Below are positions 29,555 through 40,495 of a stretch of DNA of 64,000 nucleotides, piece by piece (within the stretch, counting starts at the first letter, position 1; the number at the start of each line of letters is the position of its first letter). Source of the stretch: an uncultured Ardenticatenia bacterium (GTDB taxonomy: Bacteria > Chloroflexota > Anaerolineae > 4572-78 > NAK82); the NCBI GenBank assembly GCA_937127125.1, contig CAKZLO010000003.1, forward strand, positions 62,001-126,000, written 5' to 3'. Below the pieces are notes generated by a model. That model saw only the letters and a program-made list of their open reading frames with translations. It made no database searches and was not told where the DNA came from. The position numbers were made by a program, and so were the translations under genes.

Positions 29555-30526
29555 TCACTCCCAAGCACTGGCCTGATTGAGCCGCACGATGTCTTCATCC
29601 CTTAGTCGAATCTGAAGCGCGCCTATGGTTTCCTGAAGCTGGTGTGGCGTGTTGGCACCAACAATAGGTGCCGTTACTACAGGGTTGTTAAGTAACCAAG
29701 CCAATGCGACTTGGGCCATAGTCGCACCGTGATCTTGTGCGATATCCTGCACTGTGTCGAGCAAGGCAAAATTGCGCTCAGTCATGTAACGTCGCACATT
29801 CTCGCTGATAACTCCTCTAGTCCCTGGAGGCAACGGCTTATCGCGGCGATACTTGCCAGTCAGGAAGCCTCCCTCTAACGGACTGTAGGGGATAACCCCG
29901 AGTCCTTGGTCGCGGCAGAGAGCCATCAGCTCACGTTCGAACTCAGCGCGATGTACCAGATTGTAATGCGGTTGCAAAGATACATAAGAAGCTAGTCCTA
30001 GCCGATCGCTGATCCACAAAGCTTTGGTCAACAGCCATGCCGGATGGTTCGAAGCGCCGAGGTAACGCACTTTTCCCTGATGTACCAGGTCGTCCAGGGC
30101 GCGCAGAGTCTCCTCCAGAGGCGTATCCTCATCCGGCCAGTGGGTCTGATATAGGTCAATATAGTCGGTGTTGAGGCGACGCAAGCTGTCCTCGACTGCT
30201 TTCATAATGTGTTGTCGGCTGAGACCTTCGCCGTTAGGACCTTCCCACATACGACCACGCACTTTGGTGGCGATGACCAACTTATGGCGTGGTATGTTGC
30301 GCTGTGCCAGCCATTCACCAATCCATGCTTCTGCTACTCCACCTGGATTACCCTCAGCCCAGAACGAATAGATGTTAGCAGTGTCAATAAAATTGCCGCC
30401 CGCTTCTACGAAAGTATCAAGTACAGCAAACGAATCGGTGCGGCTGCTGGTCCAGCCCATTGTCATAGTACCCAAACATAGAGCCGAAACCTTCAGCCCG
30501 GTACGTCCCAGCTTGCGATATTGCAT
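29555..30526 (-). CDS. Aldo/keto reductase
   Basis: [53 protein letters not shown]. Confidence 0.93.
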   Translation of the reverse strand: MQYRKLGRTGLKVSALCLGTMTMGWTSSRTDSFAVLDTFVEAGGNFIDTANIYSFWAEGNPGGVAEAWIGEWLAQRNIPRHKLVIATKVRGRMWEGPNGEGLSRQHIMKAVEDSLRRLNTDYIDLYQTHWPDEDTPLEETLRALDDLVHQGKVRYLGASNHPAWLLTKALWISDRLGLASYVSLQPHYNLVHRAEFERELMALCRDQGLGVIPYSPLEGGFLTGKYRRDKPLPPGTRGVISENVRRYMTERNFALLDTVQDIAQDHGATMAQVALAWLLNNPVVTAPIVGANTPHQLQETIGALQIRLRDEDIVRLNQASAWE

Positions 30527-30598
30527 CTCGTCTCTTTCCGTCTCTTCTTACAGGTGATTTCTAATAAGAAGAAAAAGGAAAGCACGAAGCCTTGCAGC

Positions 30599-31594
30599 TC
30601 ACTGCGATGCCGCCAAGTGCAAGGCAATTTGGCAGAAACCCGCGCTCATCAGCGCAGTACACGGGATAGTTAACAGCCAAGCGACGGCCATTTCTTGCGC
30701 TATGTTCCACCGTACTTTGCTCAGCCGTTCTGCTGAGCCAGCGCCTAGAATGGCCGAACTCACCACGTGCATGGAACTCACTGGTCCTCCCAACAGTGCA
30801 GCGGAGCCAATCACACCCGCCGAAGCCAGCTGCGCACTGAATCCGTGGATAGGGCGGATACGATAAAAACGCGCTCCCATTGTCCTGATAAGGCGCCATC
30901 CGCCTATCCCTATACCACACGCCATCGCCGCGGTAGAAAGCACAGTTACCCACAGGGGAATGGTGAAATCCGATTGGACTCCGCATACTATCAGGCTGAG
31001 CACCATAATTCCTACCGTTCTTTGGGCACTATTGGCGCCGTGGCTGAAAGCCAGCGCCAGCGCAGTGGGTATCTGCGCGATCCGTAACACTTCATTAGCG
31101 CGTGACGACGCGTTGCGACACAACTGAAATGTCAACAGGGTGAACAGATATCCTCCCATTAAGCCAAGGATAGGTGAGAAGAACAAGGCCGCCAAGACTT
31201 TTGTGAGTCCACCTGGATTAATGACCGAGATCCCTGCCTGTGTGCTCAGCCCTCCAATCAATCCGCCTATCAGTGCGTGCGACGAGCTGCTGGGAATGCC
31301 TCTCCACCAAGTCAATAGACTCCAACCGATAGCGCTCACCAGAGTGGCAAACAGTGTATAAGTCGTATACAGATAGGGACTGGCCAAATCTCGGCCGATC
31401 GTCTCAGCCACCGCCGTCCCCAGCGCAAATGGCCCACCAAAGCTGACTATGGCAGTCAATCCAAGTGCCATACGGCTCGGCAGAGATCGCGACGAGATGA
31501 CTGTAGCCACAAGCTTGGCCGAATCGTGCACTCCTGTCAGGAAACCAAAGACTGAGACCATCCCGATCAGTGCTATCGCAGCCGCCAAATTCAT
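30599..31594 (-). CDS. pit: Inorganic phosphate transporter, PiT family
   Basis: GVHDSAKLVATVISSRSL, PSSSSHALIGGLIGG, FSHGANSAQRTVGI. Confidence 0.92.
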   Translation of the reverse strand: MNLAAAIALIGMVSVFGFLTGVHDSAKLVATVISSRSLPSRMALGLTAIVSFGGPFALGTAVAETIGRDLASPYLYTTYTLFATLVSAIGWSLLTWWRGIPSSSSHALIGGLIGGLSTQAGISVINPGGLTKVLAALFFSPILGLMGGYLFTLLTFQLCRNASSRANEVLRIAQIPTALALAFSHGANSAQRTVGIMVLSLIVCGVQSDFTIPLWVTVLSTAAMACGIGIGGWRLIRTMGARFYRIRPIHGFSAQLASAGVIGSAALLGGPVSSMHVVSSAILGAGSAERLSKVRWNIAQEMAVAWLLTIPCTALMSAGFCQIALHLAASQ

Positions 31595-32220
31595 GTCATC
31601 TTGACCACGATGTCAGTGATGATGTTAGCAGCTTCATCTCCTCGGTCAGCAGCGTTGCTGAGGTGGCGGTAGACCTCGCGCAATTTTAGCATCCGCACCA
31701 CATCGTCAACATCACGCGGATCTCGAAACAGATCAGCGAGAGCTTCGCGATAGACAACCTCAACGCGATTCTCAATCGCTTTAGCTCGCTGAGCGTGATC
31801 ACTGGCGACGGTAGGATGGTTATCCTTAAGACGCTGGACGGCCAGATGGAGTTCCATCGCGCCGTCGCATAGCAATGAGGCCATGCGCACCATATAAGGG
31901 GTGGGCTGGACTTTCAGAATAGACATCTCATCTACAGTGGTATAGGCATAATCCAGCACATCGTCAACGGCACGTGAGAGAGCAGAAATGTCTTCTCGAT
32001 CCATAGGTGTGACAAAGGTGCGCAATAGCTCGTCGATCAATATACGACGCACTTCATCCGCTTCGCGCTCAATGTCCCTGAGCTGCTGTTCGGTGGATGG
32101 ATCTGGCTGCTCCATATAGGCCTTAAGCAGCTCTACCCCTCGCAAAGTCAGGGATGATTGCTGTTCTATTTGCTTGATGAACGTATCCGGCTTGTGTTTA
32201 AAAAGGTCGCGAAAACCCAC
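31591..32220 (-). CDS. DUF47/PhoU-like Pit accessory protein
   Basis: IEREADEVRRILIDELLRTFVTPMDREDISALSRAVDDVLDYAY; overlaps pit. Confidence 0.9.
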   Translation of the reverse strand: MGFRDLFKHKPDTFIKQIEQQSSLTLRGVELLKAYMEQPDPSTEQQLRDIEREADEVRRILIDELLRTFVTPMDREDISALSRAVDDVLDYAYTTVDEMSILKVQPTPYMVRMASLLCDGAMELHLAVQRLKDNHPTVASDHAQRAKAIENRVEVVYREALADLFRDPRDVDDVVRMLKLREVYRHLSNAADRGDEAANIITDIVVKMT

Positions 32221-32244
32221 AATGTTTACCGCCCTTGTATCTGT

Positions 32245-33228
32245 TCACCACCCGGCCGGCAATCCGCGGGAGATCTCAATGTTGGAAAACTCGCGAGTCT
32301 TGCGACTGCCCACCTGGCGTACCCATGTAGCCATGCGAGCAATGCCTTCCTCGAGCGGCACCGGCTCTCCGACATCGAAGAACTGTCTCACCTTATCGTG
32401 AGACGAAAAGGCATGCTTGACCTCATTACGCGGAGGGAGGTGCACAATATTAGGGCTGACACCCATTGCTTGGCACACCACCTGTGCCAGGTAATTGACT
32501 GTGTACGGCTGATCGGCACCTACATTGAATACCTCCCCATAGGCTCGCTCGTTAAAGACTGAGTGAGCGATGATCGGGGCGACATCATCTATATAGGAAA
32601 ATGCTCGCGTCTGCTCTCCGTCGCCGAATATAGTGAGCGGCTGTCCATTCAGGATCTGGTTCATGAAGATGCCAATGACATTGCGATACTTGTCACCGAT
32701 GTTCTGGTGCTCGCCGTAGACATTATGAGGACGGAATATGATGTAATTAAGGCCAAACTGGGCATGAGCAGCACGCAGATCGAGCTCAACAGCGTATTTC
32801 GAGATGCCATAGGGGTCCTCTGGTTGAGGCGTGAGATCCTCCGTCATTGGCAACTGATTGGCACCATATACAGCGATCGAGGAAGTGAATACAAAGCATT
32901 TGATATCGTGCAGTACGCTGAGGTTGATCAAATTGACCGAGCCAATCAAGTTGGTCTCATAGTTGTAGCGTCGAATGAAGTGACTAAGCCCCTCAGCTGC
33001 ATAGGCAGCTAAGTGATACACGTAATCGAAACCCCCTGCCGCGAAGATGTCACACAATAGCTGATAGTCGGTGACCGATCCGCGCACGAAATGTGCCCTC
33101 GAAGGCACATTTTCCTGATAGCCGCCACTCAAGTCGTCTAAGGCGACGACCTCCATGCCACTGTTCAAGAGGTGGCGTACAACGTGTGAACCAATGAACC
33201 CGGCCGCGCCGGTGACAAGTGCCTTCAT
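32245..33228 (-). CDS. NAD-dependent epimerase/dehydratase (UDP-glucose 4-epimerase-like)
   Basis: MKALVTGAAGFIGSHVVRHLL; DPYGISKYAVELDL. Confidence 0.92.
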   Translation of the reverse strand: MKALVTGAAGFIGSHVVRHLLNSGMEVVALDDLSGGYQENVPSRAHFVRGSVTDYQLLCDIFAAGGFDYVYHLAAYAAEGLSHFIRRYNYETNLIGSVNLINLSVLHDIKCFVFTSSIAVYGANQLPMTEDLTPQPEDPYGISKYAVELDLRAAHAQFGLNYIIFRPHNVYGEHQNIGDKYRNVIGIFMNQILNGQPLTIFGDGEQTRAFSYIDDVAPIIAHSVFNERAYGEVFNVGADQPYTVNYLAQVVCQAMGVSPNIVHLPPRNEVKHAFSSHDKVRQFFDVGEPVPLEEGIARMATWVRQVGSRKTREFSNIEISRGLPAGW

Positions 33229-33238
33229 AGTGTGCTCC

Positions 33239-34528
33239 TCACCCCTTAAGAAACCTCCACTGATTCTTGACGTAACGCATTCCGTAGTATACAACTGCGC
33301 GTAAGCCTTGGCGCCGGAAATTACGCCTCACCTCTCGTAGAAGAGCAGGGATACTTCTGGTATTCAAGCTCCACACAGGCATAGGAAGGGGATTGATCTG
33401 ACGGGGGCTGTGGCAAAATGCATTTAATGGCTCGATCGCTTTATCCCATACCAGCAGTTCGCGTACAAGCTGCTGGGCGTTTTCTCCTCGTTGACGCGCC
33501 TCTTGGGGGCACGTGAGGACCTCCTCGATCGCTGCCTCAACCTGTGTTTCATTAGCTGGATCGACCACCCACCCCGCCTCATACCTGCTGATCATCAATG
33601 AAAGCTCTGAATAATCTTGGTGAATCACAGGCAGCCCACACCACAAATACTCCACGGTGCGAGTGGTGAAGGCCAGCTCACGCTCTAAGTTATGCACCAT
33701 AACGTCCAGTGCAACATGAGCACGACAATACTCTTCAACCAGCTGCTCGTGGGACACAAAACCCACAAACTCCACGCGCGCGTTATTACGCAGGCTTGCC
33801 TCCAGTGTGCGATAGCTCTCAATCCCATTGACGTCTTCCGGTAGAGTGGGATGGCGGCCACCAAAGACTCTAAGCCGTCCATACCGATGTTTCTCCATAG
33901 ACCGCAACAACGCACGCAAACCTACGGACGGATCTTGCCAAGGGAGGAACACCCCACCATACACGAAGGTCGGCTCGCCATCAAGCCACTCGTGTGAAGG
34001 GAGCTGTGGTGACACGCAAACTGGCACAACAGCTATATCAAGAGCCTCCGTAGGAATGCCAGCAGCCATTAACCATGCTAGGAAATACAAACGCTGCTTC
34101 TGGCCGGCACAAACGAAAAAATCGGCTTTACGCAGGGCAGCTACCTTGTGTTGCGCATTAGACATCCGGTCGCCAAAACGCTGGAATTCTCGCTCCAACA
34201 TGTGAGGGCCATGCAGATCCAAGACAGTAGGGAGATCGAGCTTCTTCTCAATCTGCACAGATGGCCAATGAGAGAAGATCACAATGTCGGGTCTGGTTCT
34301 GCGAACTAATTCTGGGATATTAGTCATATTCCAGCAATAGCCGGTATAGGGATGTGGGATCTTGTAACCTCGTTCCACACATAACCAAGGTACAGAGTAA
34401 ACAACCTCGTGCCTTCGCGCCTCTAATCCCTTGCCAATACCCCAAGCGCGCAGACCAGCTCCCGTGGTGGGTAGACCCGACCAAGGCAATATATCAGGAC
34501 AGATGAGCAATATACGCTTGTGGGACAA
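33239..34528 (-). CDS. Glycosyltransferase (GT4-type)
   Basis: FVYGGVFLPWQDPSVGLRALL, FTTRTVEYLWCGLPVIHQDYSELS; homologous to C-terminal half of next gene. Confidence 0.85.
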   Translation of the reverse strand: MSHKRILLICPDILPWSGLPTTGAGLRAWGIGKGLEARRHEVVYSVPWLCVERGYKIPHPYTGYCWNMTNIPELVRRTRPDIVIFSHWPSVQIEKKLDLPTVLDLHGPHMLEREFQRFGDRMSNAQHKVAALRKADFFVCAGQKQRLYFLAWLMAAGIPTEALDIAVVPVCVSPQLPSHEWLDGEPTFVYGGVFLPWQDPSVGLRALLRSMEKHRYGRLRVFGGRHPTLPEDVNGIESYRTLEASLRNNARVEFVGFVSHEQLVEEYCRAHVALDVMVHNLERELAFTTRTVEYLWCGLPVIHQDYSELSLMISRYEAGWVVDPANETQVEAAIEEVLTCPQEARQRGENAQQLVRELLVWDKAIEPLNAFCHSPRQINPLPMPVWSLNTRSIPALLREVRRNFRRQGLRAVVYYGMRYVKNQWRFLKG

Positions 34529-34562
34529 CTAATCCACCGTATGCACCGTTATGATATGGGCC

Positions 34563-36956
34563 TCAGCGAGCAGTCAGGCGCTGTAAGCGCCAACGCAAAT
34601 ATGGCCCAACGGCACGGACAATGGCTTTCGCTCCACCCTTATGATAATGGACCAAAGCCCTCTCCCAAAGGTGGAGCAGCCACTGATCCTGCGACCGGTC
34701 CGCTGAGGGTCGAATATCCGCCCACTGTATGAAACTATCCATCGGTTGGATGGTCAAATTCCAGTTCAGTTGCTCGCGCACCAATCGTTGCGCATTGCGT
34801 CCCCGCTCGGCAACCCGTTCCGGGTAGGCAAATATCTCATCGATAACAGCACGAATTGCTTCACGATCCTCAGGGTCTACTACCCAACCAGCATCATATC
34901 CCTGAATATATTCACTTAACTCGGAGTAGTTATTGTAAATAACGGGCAACCCGCACCACATATATTCTACCGTACGCGTCGTGAAGGCCAACTCCCGCTC
35001 TGGATTGCGCTTCATCAGGTCAAATGCCACATGCGCCTGCGAGTACTCTTTGATCAATTCCTCGTGAGTCACGATACCTGCTACGGTAACCCGAGGACTC
35101 CGGCTCAACCGAGCGACCAGTTCTTCAAAGATGCCCGGTTCCACAGGATAGACCATATGGCGACCGCCAAAGAGACGGAGCCGTCCTTGATTCCGCCTCT
35201 CAAGTTCTTCAACCAAGACTGAGAGTCCCACCGAGGGATCCTGCCACGGTAGGAAAACACCACCGTAAACGAATGTTAGTTCTTCACACGGTATACGTTC
35301 TGGGAGAGTGGGAGACAGCGAAACAGGAATAACAGCGGTGCGCTCATGCCGTTCTTGCTCCGTCCAACCTGCCTTCTCAAGCCAAGATTGGAAGTATTGA
35401 TATTGACGGTGTCCAGCACAAGTGAAGTAGTCAGCTTTGCGTAGAGCGTTTAGCTTGCGCCGGACATTGTCTTGTGGTCGGCCAAAGCCTTGAAGTTCAC
35501 GTTCTATTAGATGAGGGCCATGTTGGTCAAGAATGATGGGCACTTCCACCTTCTCTGCATCCATTAAGTCCAACAGTGGCCAGTTGCAGACGATTACTAC
35601 ATCTGGTTCAACCTGTTGCGCTACTTCGTGTAGGTTGTGCCATTGCCATGTCAAATCAGCGATATCGGGCGGGATAATCCTCTCGCGCCCCTGTAACACA
35701 GCGTAGGGCATCGAGAAAATGACTTCATGACCTTGATGTTGCAATGCCTGACCCAATCCCCAGGCACGCAGCCCCGAGCCCACTGTGGGCAATCCCGGAT
35801 AAGGCAAGATATCCGAGCTAAAGATCAAGATGCGCCGCGGGATCTTCAAAAACAACCCTTGCACATCGAATGCCTCAGTGACAAGACGCTGAATTCTGGC
35901 ACCTGCATCGGGCCAATGACGCATAGGCGCCCGGAAGAGATTAAGTATCTCGCTGTCAGGACGCTTCCGGTGCTCCTGCACAAAGCGTCGCCTTTCCATT
36001 AAGTAGGGCAAGTTTTCTACGACCTCGTGGAAGGCAACAAGGGTGCTGATGTCCTCTTTATCGATACAGACCCTCCTTTTGCTACTCCTCTTGGCGCTCT
36101 TTATATGGAACTCGCTGATATCCAAACGATGCTTTCGCGCAGCTTGTTCTACCAGGCCGCTTGTTGCACCGAGCAAGACTGCTGGCAATACTCTTCTTAA
36201 GCTGTCCTCATGATAGTTCTTGATGACTGAATAGAGCGCGTTGCGTTTGTACAGCACCCGTTTGCGGTAATCCAAGAAATTGCGCATCGTGCCATGATGG
36301 TGATGATAGACCACTGCGTCCGGTGCGAAGACCACCTTATAGCCCAACACCCACAGGCGCCACCCCAAGTCCACATCTTCAAAGTAGATAAAATACTTCT
36401 CATCAAAGCCACCCACATTCAAGAAAACTTGACGGTCAATCATCATAGCGCCGCCACACGCGAATAGAATGGGTTGCACTTCGCGGAACAGGTGTTCAGC
36501 AAAAGGTTTGCCAAATCCTACTTGATAGGCATACCCGGCAAAGTGAGGAGCAGCTCCTGCGAAGTCAAACTTACTGCCATCCCAATTCAGAATCTTGGCA
36601 CCAGCACATACAACCTCTGGCTCAATGCTTATAGCTGCTATTAGGCCTTTTACGAATTGACGATCAGCGCGCATATCATTGTTCAGGAAGATTAAGTACT
36701 GGCCTGATGCCTCACGCGCGCCCAAGTTGTTTCCAGCTGCAAATCCGATATTCTCGGGACTGCGCACCACGCGCACTTGCGGGTAATGGGCCTGAACAAA
36801 TTCGACCGATCCATCATTGGAGGCATTATCTACCAGCATTAATTCCAAACAATCCGCCGGGTAATCCACTTGCAACAGCGAAGGCAAACATTGCTCTAGG
36901 TGCCTACGACCGTTGTAATTGAGCACAATAACGGTTACTAGGGGATAACCTGCCAT
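34563..36956 (-). CDS. Bifunctional GT2 + GT4 glycosyltransferase
   Basis: N-terminal VTVIVLNYNGRRHLEQCLPSLL...LVDNASNDGSVEF (GT2); C-terminal FVYGGVFLPWQDPSVGLSVL (GT4). Confidence 0.88.
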   Translation of the reverse strand: MAGYPLVTVIVLNYNGRRHLEQCLPSLLQVDYPADCLELMLVDNASNDGSVEFVQAHYPQVRVVRSPENIGFAAGNNLGAREASGQYLIFLNNDMRADRQFVKGLIAAISIEPEVVCAGAKILNWDGSKFDFAGAAPHFAGYAYQVGFGKPFAEHLFREVQPILFACGGAMMIDRQVFLNVGGFDEKYFIYFEDVDLGWRLWVLGYKVVFAPDAVVYHHHHGTMRNFLDYRKRVLYKRNALYSVIKNYHEDSLRRVLPAVLLGATSGLVEQAARKHRLDISEFHIKSAKRSSKRRVCIDKEDISTLVAFHEVVENLPYLMERRRFVQEHRKRPDSEILNLFRAPMRHWPDAGARIQRLVTEAFDVQGLFLKIPRRILIFSSDILPYPGLPTVGSGLRAWGLGQALQHQGHEVIFSMPYAVLQGRERIIPPDIADLTWQWHNLHEVAQQVEPDVVIVCNWPLLDLMDAEKVEVPIILDQHGPHLIERELQGFGRPQDNVRRKLNALRKADYFTCAGHRQYQYFQSWLEKAGWTEQERHERTAVIPVSLSPTLPERIPCEELTFVYGGVFLPWQDPSVGLSVLVEELERRNQGRLRLFGGRHMVYPVEPGIFEELVARLSRSPRVTVAGIVTHEELIKEYSQAHVAFDLMKRNPERELAFTTRTVEYMWCGLPVIYNNYSELSEYIQGYDAGWVVDPEDREAIRAVIDEIFAYPERVAERGRNAQRLVREQLNWNLTIQPMDSFIQWADIRPSADRSQDQWLLHLWERALVHYHKGGAKAIVRAVGPYLRWRLQRLTAR

Positions 36957-36959
36957 CGA

Positions 36960-38315
36960 TCACCTGTTCACCAATAGATTGATCGCGACCTTGATCAGAG
37001 CTTCAAGATCGAGTAGGGATGTAGTTGACCAAAGCGGTGGCTGCCATCTATCGGGAAACGTGCAAGGTGGTATCCCGTAAGTTGCACTCATCACCAGCTC
37101 ACCACGCAATGGACGATCCCCCCACTGCAGTTTGCCGCCGTGGCGGCCTGGTCTGACATATCCCCACAAGTAGAAAGTATCGCCGGAGGAAGCTCCTGGC
37201 GCATTGATTACGAGGCGACAGCATCGGTTTTCAGTTTTGCCGCCCGGATCAAATTCCAGCTTGAGCACACCCATCGCGGGTAACTGGTGTGGGCTGATGG
37301 TGCGCTCCATCAAGATGCATTCGGGGTCATCTGCTGCCGTCAGAGTAATCTGAAGCGGAGAGCTCAACGGATGAGGCTGATTTTCGATTAGAATGGAAAC
37401 ACTTTGTAAGTTGTCGAACTCTGCCACAAAAGTCTGCGAGATCGGTTGTTTTACTGGGGAAGGCAACCGTTTGATCAGTCGCCATCCCAGGATGCGCACA
37501 GAATGCAGCAGTTGCCAGAATCTGAACAACGTGCGTATGTATGGAGCTCGTCGTTCCCGAAGGAGCTGCTGCCTCAGCCACTCGTATTCAGCGAGCAGAT
37601 CAGCGATCTCAGCTACATTCGCTTGGTTGCCTCTGGCCTCTACCAGCTGGCTGCGCACCTCTCTACCCAGCTCACGCAGATCAACGTTTTCCTTCCAGAG
37701 CAACCAGAAACGCCTTTCATACTCACGCACCAATCGTGGCAAAGGCTCCGTCTTTCGTCGGAAGCGCACAGCCCATGGCACAATGAAACTGGCATCAAAA
37801 TCCACATCGCGGAAGAACCCTTGCCGAGCGAACAACTCAGCCCAGTATTCAGGTGGCTGCACATTGAAGTGTGTCAGCTCCTTGTAATCGAACGGTGTGG
37901 AGGAAAAGAGAATATCATCAGTGTGCTGACACAAATTGGCTATAGCCTTCTCTGCTTCAGCAGCTGGCATATGCTCCACAATCTCAATGCACACAATCAA
38001 ATCATAACGTTGCGGGAACGGCTCGGTGATCGAGCCAACCCAGCAAAACGGGCGAACGTCCGGGTGCACACGCGCGATAGCGTATTCTGAAATGTCCACA
38101 CCATAGCATTCAACGCCACGCCGGCGCAATTCTTCCACCAAGAATCCCATCGCACAGCCAGCGTCTAAGACGGTGCACGGGCCGATCCGACTAACAATCT
38201 GGTCAGCGATCCTCCCGAAAAAACCTAGCCAGTGCAAATCCCGTTGATAGGGACGTCCACAGTCATGAGCATAATAGTAGGCGTCGTACAATCGGGCGTA
38301 ATTGCACGAACTCAT
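36960..38315 (-). CDS. Class I SAM-dependent methyltransferase with C-terminal extension
   Basis: VLDAGCAMGFLVEELRRRGVECYGVDIS; YDLIVCIEIVEHMPAAEAEKAI. Confidence 0.88.
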   Translation of the reverse strand: MSSCNYARLYDAYYYAHDCGRPYQRDLHWLGFFGRIADQIVSRIGPCTVLDAGCAMGFLVEELRRRGVECYGVDISEYAIARVHPDVRPFCWVGSITEPFPQRYDLIVCIEIVEHMPAAEAEKAIANLCQHTDDILFSSTPFDYKELTHFNVQPPEYWAELFARQGFFRDVDFDASFIVPWAVRFRRKTEPLPRLVREYERRFWLLWKENVDLRELGREVRSQLVEARGNQANVAEIADLLAEYEWLRQQLLRERRAPYIRTLFRFWQLLHSVRILGWRLIKRLPSPVKQPISQTFVAEFDNLQSVSILIENQPHPLSSPLQITLTAADDPECILMERTISPHQLPAMGVLKLEFDPGGKTENRCCRLVINAPGASSGDTFYLWGYVRPGRHGGKLQWGDRPLRGELVMSATYGIPPCTFPDRWQPPLWSTTSLLDLEALIKVAINLLVNR

Positions 38316-38320
38316 CGCAC

Positions 38321-39580
38321 TCACCCAATCTTCTGGTCGGTCCAAGACCACGTGCCCTTTAACGTCACCAATCCGTATCGTTCGGCGCAGCCAGGCAATA
38401 TCCTAAAAGAATATAAGCGGTCGTGATAATCGAACATCTGGGTATCGTTCCAGTCTACGACTGCTGTCGACACGTAATACGTCCCCTCCAAGAGGGGTAG
38501 GAACGGCACTGTGTAGCGCACAACACCTTCTCCGCGGATTACCGGAATCTCGTATTGGGCAAATTGGGTGTTGGGCCCAGTCACATGCACGCCATCAGAG
38601 CGGTGAATGGCAATACCGAACACTGGGCGCTCTATCGTCTTGTGTGCCTTGTAACGCATCTCAACGGTAAAGGATTCACCCGTGCTGAAAAAGTCACGTA
38701 GTCGCCCCTCACTGTCTAGAAAACGCACTTCCTCTATTGTAACTTCGCCTGTACCGTGCCGAAACGCTTCCCGACGCGCAGCCAGTGCCGCATTCGCAGC
38801 ATAGGAATGCGTAGCATACTCACACACCACAGCTTCAGGAGAGCTGTCTGCTACCACACACCCTTTCTCCAACCAAAGAGCACGCTGACATAGTCGACGC
38901 ACTGCATTGAGATCGTGCGATACAAACATTATTGTAGTGCCATCTGCACGCAGCTGGTCGATCCGTTCCAAACAGCGCCGCTGAAATGCAGCGTCGCCCA
39001 CCGCCAGAACCTCGTCCACTAGCAATATCTCAGGCTCGACATGCACCGCGACTGAAAATCCCAGCCGCACATACATCCCAGAGGAATAATGCTTGACAGG
39101 CACATCGATGAAACGTTCCATTTCAGCGAACGCGATGATATCATCTATCCGACGATGTATCTCAGCGCGCTGCAACCCCAGGATAGCCCCATTTAAATAG
39201 ATGTTTTCACGCCCGGTCAAATCTGGATGAAAGCCGGTACCCAGCTCGAGCAGAGCACCTACCCTACCATTGACAACAATGCGTCCTGAGGTAGGATCGA
39301 TGATGCGCGAGACAAGCTTCAGCACTGTGCTCTTACCGGCTCCATTGGGTCCTACCAGTGCAACGGTCTCTCCCCTCTTGACCTCGAAGCTCACATCGGA
39401 TAATGCCCAAAAGACCTCCCGACGTCCGTTACCTTGACCGTGCAATAGCCGGATCACCAGTTCTTGGAATGAGCGAGCGCGATGATGGTGCAGCACAAAG
39501 CGCTTTGAAACGTGCTCGAAGCGAATGGCAGTGTTCACTGCTTCTCTGACCCGATTTTCTCCCAAGCCATCATTCCACAA
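38321..39580 (-). CDS. Polysaccharide/teichoic acid ABC exporter ATPase with C-terminal Wzt-like domain
   Basis: GPNGAGKSTVLKLVSRI, HYSSGMYVRLGFSVAVHVEPEILLVDEVLAVGDAAFQRRC. Confidence 0.93.
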   Translation of the reverse strand: MWNDGLGENRVREAVNTAIRFEHVSKRFVLHHHRARSFQELVIRLLHGQGNGRREVFWALSDVSFEVKRGETVALVGPNGAGKSTVLKLVSRIIDPTSGRIVVNGRVGALLELGTGFHPDLTGRENIYLNGAILGLQRAEIHRRIDDIIAFAEMERFIDVPVKHYSSGMYVRLGFSVAVHVEPEILLVDEVLAVGDAAFQRRCLERIDQLRADGTTIMFVSHDLNAVRRLCQRALWLEKGCVVADSSPEAVVCEYATHSYAANAALAARREAFRHGTGEVTIEEVRFLDSEGRLRDFFSTGESFTVEMRYKAHKTIERPVFGIAIHRSDGVHVTGPNTQFAQYEIPVIRGEGVVRYTVPFLPLLEGTYYVSTAVVDWNDTQMFDYHDRLYSFRILPGCAERYGLVTLKGTWSWTDQKIG

Positions 39581-39583
39581 GAA

Positions 39584-40495
39584 TTACACTTCTTCCCCGA
39601 ACAGCCGCTTGTACCGGAAGAACACTAGAATGCCAAGAACCAACACTCCCAGCGCTGTGAGCGTTGTCCGGCTGAAGAAGTCAAGCGCCGGCGGCGCACC
39701 ACCAAAGCCATTGCCATAAAGGATCACACGATAGGTGGCAATCAGGGATGCCATTGGGTTAAGCATATACATCCAGCGCCACACATCAATTGTGATCTCC
39801 CCCAAATGGTAGTTGCGTGGCAGGATGTCGATCGGGTAGAAAATGGGTGTCAGGAAAAACCAGGCTAGCATAGCCACTTCCATGATCACCTGAGTATCTC
39901 GGTAGAAAACGTTGACAGTAGCCAGAATAAGCGCGATCCCACAGGTGAAGAGAACCTGCACAAGTATGACAACTGGCAATAACAACGCCCATGGGGTGAT
40001 TGGCATTTGAAAGGCCAAAATAAAAGCAAATAGCACGCTGAGAGCAATCAGGAAGTTAACCATATTAGACAACACAACCGATAGTGGCAACACCTCGCGC
40101 GGGAAATAAACCTTACGGATAAGCGGTGCGTTATCTACAATGCTGCGAATACTGCCGATCACCGAAGCTGAAAAGAAATTCCACGGCAGGAGACCACATA
40201 AGACAAAGATCGGGAACTTTTCTATGTTAGAAGGCGTCATCACGGTGAAAACGAGCGTGAAGACGGCCATCATAAGTAACGGGTTACCCAACGACCATAG
40301 AACACCGAGCACAGAATTGCGGTAACGTACCTTAAGATCGCGCACCACCAGTGTGAAGAGCAGCTCACGATAGCACCACAGTTCGGCCAAGTAAGAAAGG
40401 GTGGCACGCACTATGTGGAATGGCTTTTGTGTGACCGACAGTTCCGCGTCGGCCACAATAATTGTTTGTGAACCTTTGCGCTCTATTAAAGTCAC
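39584..40495 (-). CDS. Polysaccharide ABC exporter permease (Wzm/ABC-2 type)
   Basis: LLFTLVVRDLKVRYRNSVLGVLWSLGNPLLMM; overlaps/abuts ATPase. Confidence 0.92.
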   Translation of the reverse strand: MTLIERKGSQTIIVADAELSVTQKPFHIVRATLSYLAELWCYRELLFTLVVRDLKVRYRNSVLGVLWSLGNPLLMMAVFTLVFTVMTPSNIEKFPIFVLCGLLPWNFFSASVIGSIRSIVDNAPLIRKVYFPREVLPLSVVLSNMVNFLIALSVLFAFILAFQMPITPWALLLPVVILVQVLFTCGIALILATVNVFYRDTQVIMEVAMLAWFFLTPIFYPIDILPRNYHLGEITIDVWRWMYMLNPMASLIATYRVILYGNGFGGAPPALDFFSRTTLTALGVLVLGILVFFRYKRLFGEEV

